Positions 46,664 to 60,916 of a stretch of DNA of 64,000 nt are shown here, in pieces. The position numbers and the translations under genes are program-made. Position 1 is the stretch's first letter. Each line of letters begins with the position of its first letter. Below the pieces are notes generated by a model. That model did not search any database and was not told where the DNA came from. It saw only the letters and a program-made list of their open reading frames with translations. Origin of the DNA: Apis mellifera. Lineage: Eukaryota; Arthropoda; Insecta; Hymenoptera; Apidae. The DNA is taken from the NCBI RefSeq assembly GCF_003254395.2, contig NC_037638.1, positions 5,074,001 to 5,138,000 on the forward strand, written 5' to 3'.

Positions 46664-49600
46664 TATCGTGGTCTACAGATTTCTATTTTAAACACGTCAT
46701 TGCGTATCAAAATGTGATATTCGTAATATTGGATGCGAGAAATAAATTTTTTTTTTTTTTAATATCGTGTATAATATTGTATAAATGTAATAATTAATTT
46801 GTACAAATGAAATGAAATGATAAATAAAAATAATTAACGAGACGAGAAGAAGAACAAAAAGAATAAAATTGTAAAGTGAAAAAATTAGAATTTCAGAATG
46901 ATGTAATGAAAATGAAAACGTTGAAAAGAAATATAATAAATGGGGAAAATATCTAAAAAATATTCGTGATAAAAAATTATTAATTTTAACTTATTAAATA
47001 TTATCAACAATTTTTTCAGTTATAAATTATAATCACAAGCAACATTATTCCTTATCCATACATTGATTACACCGTGTTCATAACGATCGCGTGCGTTAAC
47101 TCCGCAACGACCTCTACCGCTATTTCCGGGTTCTATTTTTTTTTTTTTTATTTTTCTCGAACGCGTGCAGCGAATTTTTAATTAGCAAATGTAAAAACGT
47201 CTGTCGGCTGCTCTTTGTAGCGAGCATTTATTATACGCTGTTTGGAAAAAGATGAGGTTTCTAGAAGTTATTTGAAATCTGGAAAATTATCACTGAAAGA
47301 AAGAGAATAATTGTTGGAATGAAAAATTCTTAAATGGATATTGGTGTAACATTTAGCATAGAAATAATTTTTATATATTTTTTCTTAATTTCGATTCAAT
47401 TTTTTCTTTTCTCTTGTACATTACAATTCTTTCTCACTACTCACTCACTTTAATTTCTTTAATGTAATCTATATAATATGTAGGATAAAGAAAAATTAAG
47501 CATTATTATTATATATAGTATTATTTTTCATTAATAATTTTATTAATCATAACTAAAAATGAATATTTTTTTTCTTTCTTAAAGTCACTTTTTGAATTGT
47601 AAGTTTATTTAAGATTTCAGGAAGACAGTATAGTACAACACAATAATTTAATCAATTCTAATAAGTACCTGTTTGATTATTTCTGTTTGTTCTGTTAACT
47701 ATTCTATCTATCAAAAATAATTATTAAAACATCTGTCTTTTATGTAAATCAGTTCAATTTTTTTTATATATCTATATGCTGTCTTCAATATATGCCAATT
47801 ATTTAAAAAGTATAACAATGTTCCAAAAGATACTGTTTGAATTGTCTTGAGTAATCAATTGATTTTGATCCAATTGTAATATATTGAAAATTTTTTTCTA
47901 CTTACGAAAATACTATTTAAAAAGTTATAAATTATAATTTTATAATTTTATTTTTAAATTTTTTTAATTTTTTAACATTAAATTTAATATAGCAGACTTC
48001 CAAAAGTGAAACATATAATAGACTCCCATTTACATATAAGCAAAATGGCGATATGCCAGAAACAACAGAATTTCTCATGAAACTCTAACTTCGAAAAATA
48101 TCACCTTGAACTGAATTGAAGAATGTAAGGAAAAAGGTATTGAAAGAATCAAAATTCAAAATAAAGAGGAAGCTAACCTCAATCTGAGAACTTAATTGAG
48201 GCTATATAAATTCGAAAGTAATATGAGGACATAAGTAATATTAGATAATATTAATTTAATTCAGTGTATAATTTTTTTTTAAACTTCTTTTTCTTTAAAT
48301 GACAATTTTTTGATAAATTTAACGTATCGAAACAGCTTCAGGGATTAGAAGATAGGATAGTCAAGGATTATCATAAGATAATGAGTGTTTTGCGAGACTT
48401 TCTATCTTGAAGAATGTTGCCTTTAACCAAGTTCAAGAATGTAAAGTTGGTATTGAAAAAAAATCGCGTGGGCGAATATCAAGGAGTGAAAAAAAGTCAG
48501 GATGCCGCGTGAGGATTATGGTATACGGGAAGGAAAGATTACGAGCTGGATGAAAAGGAGGAAGCAGGAAGTCAGGAAACACGAGAAAGTCGTCCAGGGT
48601 ATATAACGTGAAATTATTTTAACCAGGCACAGTTGTGTCTGGATCGCGAATTTCTATCATTTTATCTGTAACTTTTCATCTTTTTTTTCTCGACCATTCT
48701 TTTTATATTGCATTTATGTGAGTGCGTTTGTTTCGCAAATAGAAAAATACATTTTATGCGAATACGTTTATTTTTTCAGTTTTAATTTTATTTTCCTATC
48801 TTATCTATTTTTTAAAATTTAAATTTAAGATATATTATATTTTAATGAAATGATGGAAATTTTACATATATAATTTATTTATTTCAAATTTTCTTGTGAC
48901 AAGTAAGTTATCAGTTTTTGAATTATAATTTTATATCATAAAATTTATATACATATTTACATTTATTTTCTTTAATATCTATTTCTCTAACATTTCATCA
49001 AAAGATTTATCAAAAGATTCGACAAATTTTTAAGCATTCCTAAATTATATTTACAAAATTTATTTTCACTCCATTTATTGCAACAAGGTAGTTAAAAGTC
49101 ACAAACATCTCATTTCCTCGTATTTTCATATTTCAAAAACTTTCTGAAACTTTCTTTTAAAATACACTTAGATTCATTAAATATTATACAACGTGTAAAT
49201 CTCGATTATCGGTTACATTAATATTCACAATGATATAGAAAATGTTATCCTATATAATAATTGAAAATTGAATCACGTTTTAAATGCCACAAATAATATA
49301 AAAGTCCGAAAAAAGTGAAAAATTCGATAAAGCACATCATTGATGTCAATAAGATTTTACTATTCGATTTAGTAACTTTTTTATTCAAAGTTAGATGTCA
49401 GTTACTTTTTGTTATCTTGTTGAAAAAAAAAATCATATTATAAAAACATTATAAAAAATTACCAATTAGATTTTTGAAATATTTTTAATTTTTATTTAAT
49501 ATTTTTAATTTTAAATTTTTATTTAATATTTTATATTAGTTTTACTTTTTTTATTTTAGTATGTTAATATCTAGTATTTTTTTTATATGTAATCTATTAT

Positions 49601-50158
49601 TTTTTTATAATAATTTAATACTTTTGTATATAATAGTTTCTATTCTATATTTTTATATAGAATATAGATTATAATATAGATTATATATTTTCGAGCTGTA
49701 TTAAAAAATAGATAAAATCAAATAGTTCCATTCTATTGAAAAAAGTTTGTTACTAAAAGTTTTATTTTTTATTTCTATTTTCTAACATATTTCAATATCT
49801 TTATATTTATCTAAATATGTATATATTTAAATTTAAACAAAAAAGATATTTTTTCGCAATGAAATAAAACATTTTCGCCAAACAGTGAACATTTATCTTC
49901 ATGGTGAAAAATTTTCAGTTGGGAAATTTCTCTTTCTTTTTCGTACAAATCGTGAAAAAGATAACTAATATGGCGATGGCGGTAAATATGAAAAAATTCG
50001 AGGGAATAATCTTTGGGATGAAACATTTGTATTATCAATATTATAGAATTGAAAATTTTTTATTTTACTGTCTCGTAATTCCGACATTGGCCTCCAATAA
50101 AATTCGATAAGACGATAACAGAGGTATGACTATTATTTGCAGTCTGACAAAATAATCG

Positions 50159-50189
50159 TTATCGTCGCAGCGACGATAAATTGACGTCA
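50159..50189. promoter_or_regulatory. 21 bp palindrome next to a perfect CRE
   Basis: TTATCGTCGC at 50159-50168 and GCGACGATAA at 50170-50179 form a perfect palindrome around a single A. Two bases later comes TGACGTCA at 50182-50189, the full palindromic cAMP response element bound by CREB/ATF factors. Both lie in a GC-richer island (50060-50270) inside the presumed first intron of Syt1. Confidence 0.5.
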
Positions 50190-52455
50190 GACACGCGTCA
50201 CCCACGCACGCAATAGTTCTCCACAACTCGGCAATGGTCATTCTTGGAAACAAAGGATCCGATGGATGTTGCTACGTTATTTTTTCTTCCCCTTTTTATC
50301 TTTTCTTTCTCATTTAATTTTATCTCATTGTTCCACGTTTCAAGGATAATCCGGTGAAGCTTTCGTTCTGGTAGAGGTTAGAATGTTTTGGAACACCATG
50401 GAAATATGTTCACCAAAATACACGCTGCTGTTTCTTCTTAATTAAGTTAATTATGAAAGCTAATGTAGTGTGGAACAAAGATTCAAAAAATTGTGACAAA
50501 AATTCTTTATTATGATATAGTTATCAAAAAAGTGAATTTCTTAATTACAGAAGATTTTGTTTTGTGTTTTACGAGATATTTCTATAAGATTTTAATTTAA
50601 ATTGAGAATAATAACGAAGTATATTCGAAAAATATTCAATTATTTAACATCAGGTAATGATATGTGCTACAATAATAATATATTTTACATATTTTAATAA
50701 TATATTTAATTATTTAATATTAACTCTTTAAGGAATAAATTAAAATTAAGCGCAAATATAACCTAAAATTGTAAGAAATATAAGATAATATATAAAAATA
50801 GAATTAATCATTAAATTATTCGATTTATATTGAACTTCAATTATTTAAACATTTTTTAATCTCACTTTTAATTTTTCTAATTTCATCATTTTTTTTTATC
50901 TATTACAAAAATTATATAGAAATAATTTATCGAATACAATTTTAAAATTTATTTTTATTTTTTTAATTTATTTTTAACTTTACTTAGATTTTTTATTCTT
51001 ATATATATATATAATTATTTGTTATTTAATTATTATCAAGTATATTTTGAAATAGAAAATAACTTAACATAGAAATAACTTCACATAGAAATAATTAATA
51101 CAAGAATGGAACAGTATGATATTGTTTGTCATATGTGAGGTGAAATAACTTAATATACACTTGAATATGCAAAATCGATAACTAACTTGGCACCGTGGAA
51201 AATAAGGATATAACGTGGGCGTTGCAGTGACTTAAACGTGTTCTTCGATGAACATAAATTAGTTTGACAGTAATCGTATCTTCGATCTTATTATAACTCA
51301 TAAAAATCATTAAAAAGATCATGATATATAACAAAACGTTAAGAATAATCAATTGCTATCTTACAATCAATTTATATAGCTATTTGCATTGTACAAACAA
51401 ATGATTTACATTGTAAATAAGCGCAGTTTAAAATAAACAAAAGATAACATTTTGTTTGGATAAAATATCAGTAGAATATAGCAAACTTTCGTTATTTTAA
51501 TTAATAAACAAGAAAGTGTTCGAATAATAATTTTTGAAAATTTCGATGATTAAGATTGACTTATAAAATTTAACAATTTTAGGTTAGTTTTCTTTCATTT
51601 TCATTTATTCCTTTCTTCCTTTTTAAATTATAAATGTATATATTACTTATTACAGAAATATATATATGCACATTACTTATTACAGAAAATTGCAATAAAT
51701 CTTTCCAGCTAATGCAATTTCTGCCCAAGTTCCGCTTTCACTCAATTTGTAATTTAGTGAGTGAATATCTTCTTCATTGTAATTTAATTCAATTTAATCT
51801 TATTAACAAAGAGAAAATAAAGTGGCTAAATATTGCAAAATCGTAAAAATAGCTGAATGAAAGTCATCAGAGGAAATTAATAAGTATGAAAAATAGTAAT
51901 AATTTTACACATTAATTTCAATAACAATATCACAGTAACAAAGATAAAATTAACGTGGTATAATTATCAAAAATATAAAATAATGTTTTATAACAATTTT
52001 TAATTAACTAATTAGTTTTTTTTATTGAATTTGAAATATATTTGTTATTAAAGATATTATTTTTAGTAATTTTTTATACAATCATTAATCAGTTAGTTTT
52101 CGAATTATTCGAACAAAATTTTGGTATTATGCCATGGATTCTGTCTATATATCTTTGATAGCGTATATTTCAATATGTAACTATTGCTTATTAATTATTT
52201 TTATTAACAGATTAGAATGACCAACAACGAATGTATGAATCGATATAAATTAAAATAAAATATCGAAAAACTATTTTTTTAAAGATAGCAGATTTTATTA
52301 GAAAAGATAAGCATATAAAAGAAATTCTTAAAATTAAGAAAACTATTGAAAAGAAAGATTTAAAATAAAAAATGGCAATTGCAAATAGTAAGTATTTATA
52401 TAAAATTAATAAAAATATAGAATTTCATAAAAATTTTTATTTTTAGAAATACCAT

Positions 52456-52760
52456 AAAAATTTCGCGTGCCATTTCTTGTCGAATTATATTCTCTCACTA
52501 TAAAATCGAAATTTCGGCAAAATTTTTAGATTTAGAAATTTTTGAAAAATTTTGTGTGCTACCTTTTGTTCAATTATATTTTTCTAATACAAAATCGAAA
52601 TTTCACCAAAAATTTGTGACCTTAAAAATTTCTCATGACATCTCTTGTCAGCTTATATATTCTCTTGATATCGAATTTTTGATAACAAAAATTTTTATCA
52701 AATTTTATAATGTTGTATTAGGAGAATATAAAGCAATAAAAGGTGGCACGCGAAATTTTT
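52456..52760. mobile_element. Foldback/MITE-like element of about 305 bp
   Basis: The left end AAAAATTTCGCGTGCC (52456-52471) is the exact reverse complement of the right end GGCACGCGAAATTTTT (52745-52760). The similarity continues imperfectly inward for about 50 bp on each side. Between the ends, two more diverged direct copies of the left-end module start near 52549 and 52624. No clear target-site duplication is seen and there is no transposase. The + strand frame 52556-52924 runs through the element and is not a gene. Confidence 0.55.
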
Positions 52761-55700
52761 ACAAGAATTCCAAGGCAAAAATTTTTATTTGTATTTTTGA
52801 TTTTGTATCATATAATCCTAGAAGAAATGGCATAGAATTTAATTTATTTACTTGTTTTATACTTACCTTTTTAATATATTTATCTTTACTTTTGCTATAT
52901 TGCCAGGAAATAATCATTTTTTGATATTTTATTTAATTCTAGAGAATTGAAAAATATATTGAAACAATTCAACTTCTATTTGAAACATTTTTTTGGAAAA
53001 AAAATGATATAAATCAAAGTGATACTATCATATGAGACAATCTGTATTTTATTCAGCAGATATGAAAAATTCGGATTAAGTTTAAGAAAAATTAATAATT
53101 ATATTATTAAAGGTCTCTATGCAAGTGACTCGAAATCTAAATGGTTAAAAGAAAAAATTGCTCAAAATGATGCAAGACAAGTTTAATTAAATTTATAAGT
53201 TTCTATATTAATAATTTCCAGCCATTTCTAAAACTCAACAGTCACTTTGTTGAAATAAGAACAGGTTTGTACAATGAAGTTTATATTGAAAATATAAGAA
53301 TTGTTTTGCTTTATCTATATCTGTACAATTTACACAGAGAGAAATACAGTGAGGATTTGCCTCTGTCTAAGTGCGTTACGAATTTTAATGACGATGAAGC
53401 CTCTACCCTCTTGGCTACTGCGTCGCTTTACAAACGCGTGGGTATGAAAAGGTGTCATGTTTCCAGGGTTTCACGCTCAACCCTCCGGGGATCGGCAAAC
53501 CACTTAGTTGTAATGATAGTTTCTCGCCACGATCGTATCTAAAGTTGTGGAAGAATTGCATCGATTTCCTAATATAATAATTTGTTTAATCACTGTATAC
53601 ATGTGTAAACTTCTTAATCGTGATCTACTATTACTACTCTTTACATGAGTTAACTGTTTTAAAAGATTGTTGATTTCTTATAAATTGGATTTTAATTTAA
53701 TTGTATTAATCAATTTTAAAATTAAATTTGAATTAATTTTTTTAAAGTAACAAAGATAATATCAGTCAGGTAATAAAAAATTTGTTTTTTCATTTATTAA
53801 TTATCTTTCTTTATTTTCAATTCTCTATTATTTATCTTTCTCTATTTGCAATTCTTAAATATTTCATTTTGTTCCAGGTTTCCTATTGAAAGCTGTTTGA
53901 ACATTTATCGTGGCAATTATTAGTTATCCCAACACTACTTTCTATTCATTAAAATACTCACAGCATCAACAAGAGAAGCGAGAAAACATACAATTTAACA
54001 CCGGGCACAGCTTCTAACAGGATCTTTGCGCAACGAACAGAGCAAATATAATTGGATCTAAACGTGTTCGGAATTCATGAACCCTGCTAATTATGTTTGA
54101 CTTACGAATTTGAAATAAATTCATGAAATGGTACAGAGAAAGAAGATTGTATGAGAAATTATAATGCGTATTTCTTCGTGACATCTTTTGTGTCACCTTA
54201 AAGAGTTTCAAAATAAATAGTAAAAAAAAAAAAAATTATTGTATATATATATATTTATATATTTGTGCTACATGCAAAAAATCGAAGAGTAAAATTTTTT
54301 GAGATCTTCTTTTCAAGAAAATTAAATTTGAAATAATCATCATTGTAATAGCTATAGCGATCTAATTATAAATTTTTCAATTTCACTTCATTGAAAATTT
54401 AGCTTCAAAAATTTTAGTTCCTTTTTTTCGATTTATTTTTTCACATAGAATTACTTTCAATTATTTATATTATCTATTTTCCAATGAGATAGCTTACATA
54501 TATGAATCAAGTGTGTAAAAAATCAATAGAGATATCTCTCAATAGGATTTAACCACTACGCTTCAAATTTGTTCGCAGTAGTTCATAACTCGACTAAGAT
54601 TTACGAGTTTTGTCGTCTTTTTATCATTCATGTTTAACAGCTGTAAATGAACTTCAAAGAGGATGAAAAGTCACTTTAGGAAATCACTAAATTATTTTTT
54701 TTTTTACTATATAGTAATTTGGTAAAGAATCTGAATTTTAAAAAATTTTTAGAAATTGTTAATACATTACAGTAATAATATTTAATATTATTTAATTTTA
54801 TATATATAATAATGAAGCTTTAAGATTTGAATAGCCAAGTCAATGATTATTTAATTTTTTATTATAATTTATTAATTGTTTTAATTATAAAAAAAACAAT
54901 ATAAGTTATTTATGCGGTTTCATAAATGCAATACATGTACAATGTTATGGAATTTAATATTAATTTTTATAAGTTAAAGTTTATAGATTTCCGATATATT
55001 AACATAATACAATGTAATTATATGCATTGGAAATATAAAAATATATTTTCTATAATCAGAAATTTATAAAGTTTAAGAATAAAAAATAATTATTAACATA
55101 TTAAAATATAAAGAAAAATAAAAAAAAAAAGAAAAGCAACGCAAAGCATATTTTTTACACAAATAATTTTTAAATTTTCTGTGTATTTTTTATTTTACAT
55201 TTAAGGGAAAGGAGTTCACAATTTGCAAGCTATCAAGATAAACTAGTCATTTCAATCTAGCTGTAAAAAGCTCCAATATTTTATGGAAGTGAATATAAAG
55301 AATGAGGAAAACTGTATCAAACGAAGCGTTCTTTAATCAAGAAAATCGCTTGTATTTCCTTCTTTGTCGTCTTTTCCATAAACTGTCCTTCTCGCTATAT
55401 GAAATGCAGTTAAAAATGTCGTGTTATTACACCTATCATTGAAGACAAGCCATAAGTCTTCACGAGTTCAAGTTTTGATACTGTACAATTTACGTTTTCT
55501 TCTCTTTTCAATTAACCGTTTTTCTTCTACATGCGTTCCTAAAGCAATATATTTCTTTGAGGGAAAGTAAAATTCTTTATTTTTAATAAAATAATTTAAT
55601 AAAATAATGTATTTTTAATATATGCATTTTATAATATATAACTTAACCTAAATTTAATTTATTTTTAATTGTTTAATTAATTTTAACTTAATTAATCAAT

Positions 55701-58700
55701 ATCAGCCAGTCTTTGAAAAAATATTAAATTCTTAAATATAAAAAAATAATTTAATTTTAATAATTTAATACATCTGTGATATATTTTTAAAAAATAATTT
55801 TAAATTTTACTAATTTAATTTATATTTTAATTAAATTTTAATCAAATTAATATTTTTTTCCTAAAAGAAATAATTAAAATAAAAAAATGATTATTCTTAA
55901 AAATTAAATAAAATAATGCTATATTTAAAAATGAAATTTTTTATATATGATCTTAATTAAATAAGATATGGTAGATTCTATAATCTCGATCTTCGTGATT
56001 TATTGTGTAATATTTCGATTTCGTATATGATATAGTCTGCATTTGTACATACAATAGAATGGTTGAAGCACAAATCGATAAAACCGTGTACTTATAGATA
56101 CTGGTCCAATAATATTAACCGCAATTCCTCAGTTTCATCGTCTATAACGTTCCAATATTTCTATATTTCCATTCTAACCTAGTAAAGCACTTTTTTTCTC
56201 GTGTTTCTTTGATATATCTTCTCATATAGTTTAGTCTAACATGATCAACGAGATTTATTTTCATATTGCTGTTTTATTTCTATAAGAAATATAGCATTTC
56301 AAACAAGTATTTTTTTGTACAATTACTATAATTTCTATTTTCCTTAGTTTCTACATGTAATATAACATTCACATAAATTAATTTCAAAATACATATTCTG
56401 AAAAATATGTCTACATAAAAACCTAATAAAATTTAATGAATATTAATAATAATTTCATCTTACTTCAATAGATTTTTTAAAAAAATTTTTTCTTAAGTAA
56501 CAAAATTGTAATTTAATTTAAATATAGGACATAAAAATTATATATAAAAAAAAATACAAATAATTATCGATGCAATCATATACAATATTTAATAGTAATA
56601 ATTAATCATATATAGATAAAAAGAAATGGATCATATAAATCATTCGTTTGTCATTTGAAATATAATAAACTTGTAATTAATTAAACGAGTTTTTCCTGTT
56701 GAATCACAGAAAAATATATCGAACGATTTCTCAATTATTTCATGCGAAACGATACATCTCATTTATAATTTCAATCTCGTTATCAGTATTCAACCAATGT
56801 TAAGAGAGATGATACATTAATTATATTTAGTGTCTATATCTTTTTGTAATAACTAATTCATTTCAATATAGTCTTTAATCCTTTAAAGTAACATTCATTT
56901 GGCCTAAATTCTTATGAAGAATATTCTCATCGTAATCACTGTTCAATTATCTATCGCTTTGATTCATTTTTCTATTGCATATTAAAAAGATATTTAATAA
57001 TTAAGATTTGTTTTTTTAATGAATTTTTTTTTGAATGAAATAACATTTTTTCATTTGAAATAATGATATAATATGTATTACAAAATTTTTTATGGAGAAC
57101 AATTTATTTTTCTACAAAAAACAATTTTCTTATTTTTCTCTTCTTTTTTTCAGTTGTTGAAAACTTTTAACTTCATTAACTTCATTAACTAATTAAGTGA
57201 ATAAATCTTCCTTTGTTGAAATTGTTTGATAATCCAACAAGTTAATAATTTATTTATAAAATACAGGATAAATAATTATTTGTATTTAACAAAAATGATT
57301 AAATTTTATATAAATTTAATTTAATATATTTAATATATTTTCAATTGTATTAAAATAAATAAGATAAAATAATTCTATTATTTTAATTTTGATTAATTTA
57401 TACTTTATATATTATAATGTTAATATATTAAATATGAAAAATAAAGAATAAATTATAAATTTGAATAAAATATTACTTGAATATAGATACTTGAATATAG
57501 AAAATATATAAAATATTTTATATAAAATTTAATAATAAAATATCACATGAACTGTAGCTAAAATTGAAATTAAATAACAAAGAGCTGGTAAACAAAAAAT
57601 TGAAAATGCCGATCAATGTTCAATGGAGCCAGAAACCAGTATATACGTATAGGAAAATATGAAAACTTTTGTACAATATCCTTTTAAATAATAAAGCACT
57701 ATAAATATATTTTTTTCACAAATATTTATATATATATATTTTTGTCTACATATAAAAAAATTCAATGGAATAAAAAATTAATGAGAAATAAAATGTAATA
57801 AAATGTTTATTTTGTAATATCAACAATGTTTATTTATTTTTATCTTAAGTGTATTTAATAATTTTATTTATATGTATTATATAATATTATATTATTGTAT
57901 CTATTTAATATTTTATTTAATATGTATTTAATAATTTATAGAAACTTCACATATTCAAATTTTGATAGAAAAAATATTGTAATAAAAGTAACTAAATCAT
58001 TTTGAGATCGTTCTGAAGAATCTAGCTGATCACCATTCCACCCACCGATCACCATTCAATAACGCCAAAATGGGTGTCGACAGAGATCAATTTCAATATG
58101 TACTGAACCCAAGTAAATTCCAATATAAAAGTTTCACTTCATGGGATTTGAGATAGAGTTTGAACCTATTTCACCCGAGTTTATTTACTAAGTCTACGAA
58201 TATTACATATGCTTTTTAATATTTATGAAACAAAATAATTTATGCAAAATATTCAAATCGGATTTTAACCTATATAAAATATATTTGATCTATATCAAAT
58301 AAATTCTTTAATAAACTAGAAATCTCAACTTTAATTTTATAAATAATAAAATACAAGAATGAAGACACAATAGAAAATATAGAAGCATTATAATCCGAGT
58401 ACATTTAATTTTATTTTTAATAATAATTTTCGTAAATGCATTATGTTAATAGTTTTAATTAGTCTTTTAATTTAACGACAAAATAAAAAAACAATATTAA
58501 ACGAACTAGTTTTCATAAAAATACATTGACACACATTCACAGTCCAATTTCCACTCTCATGTTAAAAATATTCATCGTCACAAAGTTAGCCAACTGTCAA
58601 ACCCAAAAATCCTGACTCCTCTTCAAATAACAAAATGTCAGAATAAAAAAACTAATCGAACAGCTTGTTATAAAAATCAAATGATATCCATTCACAATTC

Positions 58701-58782
58701 ACAATAACGATTCAACAGAAATCACTAATCATCTCGCAAACATTTAAAATCGTAAAATGTGCCAGAATCATGACAACAAAAA

Positions 58783-59110
58783 CTATGAAGAGATAACCAA
58801 AAAGGCGGAGATAGTTGATTCCATTGATGTCTCTTTATTTATTGGTCGTTTTACACGTAAGAATCGGTCCCTATAATCGGGTCGCGACACGAGAAAGGAC
58901 TTGAGAAAATTAGAAGCAGAGAAAATTTCACGCCAGGAGCCGAATCGATCAGAACTCGGAAGAAGCTCGCCCACGTTTTCACTGGTAGATGGTTTCGAGA
59001 GTATGCAATCGAGAATCTCGATACTGTGATGAAAAAGGAAAGAAAAGGACTATGAAAAAGGAAAAGTAGAATGACTTGAATGAAGCAGTGAATCGAAGAA
59101 TACAATTATC
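58783..59110. promoter_or_regulatory. GC-richer island in the presumed Syt1 first intron
   Basis: Balanced composition against AT-rich flanks, with the 15 bp palindrome ATCGAGA-A-TCTCGAT at 59008-59022. It carries - strand frames of 63 and 84 codons that overlap in different phases and lack splice support. Possible enhancer or alternative non-coding first exon. Confidence 0.25.
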
Positions 59111-60761
59111 GATCAATCGATAGAACTCGCACGCAATCGATATATAATGGTAGTTAAAAGTAAATACACATAAAAATGATATTTATTTAATATTGATATA
59201 CAATCAGAATCAAACTATATACAAAAATATTATTTATTTAACATTGATCAATTACCTACCTTATTGATTAAAAATTTTAAATCATTAATGTAGATTCTAT
59301 GGAATTCAAAGAAATTAAAAGAAAGTTAGGTTATTTTAAAAAATGTTTAATTAATTAAAAAATATTGTCATTTATATGTCTGATATAATATAAAAAGAAA
59401 AAAACTGTAATTTTAAATTTTTTATTTTATAATATATAATGAAAACCAAACATAAATATACAATAAATTTACTGACGTATTACATTGTACATATATATTA
59501 ATTAAAAAATACAAATATGTATGAAAATAAATTAATAATGAAAGATATAAGTGTTTTTAATGTATTATATTTAATATTATTTACGTACGTTATTATTAAA
59601 TATTATTTTTTGAAATATATATTTTGAGTTTTATATAATTTTATTATATAAATTCTATTTCTTTAAAATGCACTCATATTTTTGATTCTTACTATATATA
59701 AGTATATAAACTATTAAATATAAAAGGAAAAAAGGGATAGAGGATAATTTTGAAAGGTTGAAAAAAACTAGGAAAATTGATGAACGCATGACAAATAGAG
59801 AAGAAAGAAATAAAACTAGAAAAATTTTTTACAAAAACAAATGTCATGAATGATCTTTCATGAAAATAATTCCAAAATTAAATGACAGAATTTAATTGGA
59901 TTGCTTGATCGAGGGTCTAGATTTTATTTCTTCGATCGAAATTCTGCTTCTTTATATTTTTATCTCAAATTTATTACAAAAGAATAGAGAAGTTTATAGG
60001 TCATTTAAATGTTTCTTTCCTTTTTGATAAGAAAATGCGAAATATTGATCATACATGAGAGACAATCGACATTAAAGCTATTTATTATATATGTATTATA
60101 TGTATATAATATATTCTATAGAATAATTATAAAAATTATTTTTACATTATTACTAAAAAATGTTTTTAAAAAATCAAACCACTTTTTTTATATTTGAATT
60201 ATAATGATATGTAAATATTTTTTAAAGCCATTGTAAATTATCAATTATGATTATCAATTAAAGTATTATGAGAATATTTATTATATACAAAATTTAAAAT
60301 TATCAATTATATGAATATAATCTTTTCAAGATAAATTTTTTTTTTCTAATAATAGTATTCACTATATTAATTCACTAGATTATATATACAATATTATATT
60401 AGTGCGAAATATATAATAAATAAAAAAAAATAGACGAAATCAATTAATTTTCAAATCCTCAATAAATCTTATTTAACAACATCTTTTATTAATAAAATTA
60501 TAATTTGAATTTTTTCAATATATTATTCATTAATTTCAGATCACTATTCTTCAAAGAATTATTTCAAACCTCCAAATCCTATCGATACTTTCAAAATTTA
60601 TTTACCAAACCAAGAACCATCACAGAAAAACGGTAACCACCTTCGTTCGCATCATCATAAAAACAACATCCTCTTATGAGAACTTAGGAAACCGTACAAC
60701 TTTCCTTGAATCGAAATTCCTTGCCACTTCGCGACCCAAAAGGAAGAACCAAACAAGAATA

Positions 60762-60788
60762 TCTCTCTCTCTCTCTTTCTCTCTCTCC
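60762..60788. repeat. CT/GA microsatellite
   Basis: A CT repeat about 130 bp inside the presumed first intron of Syt1. On the Syt1 strand it is a GA repeat, the type bound by GAGA factor in flies. Confidence 0.8.
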
Positions 60789-60916
60789 CAAACCTAACAA
60801 ACCCAATAACGATAATGATCTTCAAATAAAATCAAAAATCAAAAAATAAAACGATGAAATGATAATTTAGAAGGAAAGAAAATTATTCGATCAGAGAAAT
60901 TGAACTGAATACTCAC

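Larger units (their letters stand above)
45285..60916 (-). other. Syt1: Probable first intron of Syt1, about 15.6 kb
   Basis: The first coding exon of Syt1 begins with an acceptor, and the nearest strong CpG-rich region with a - strand donor is at 60917. The interval has no supported gene. It is AT-rich with several GC-richer islands: about 46560-46700, 47060-47220, 48460-48660, 50060-50270, 53340-53540 and 58780-59110. These are candidate enhancers or alternative first exons. Short + strand frames such as 48502 onward (MPREDYGIREGKITSWMK...) and 53267-53542 are listed as uncertain only. Confidence 0.5.

Noticed and set aside
52556..52924. 122-codon + strand frame
   Set aside because: It runs through a foldback element and continues into AT-rich DNA; composition is typical of chance frames.
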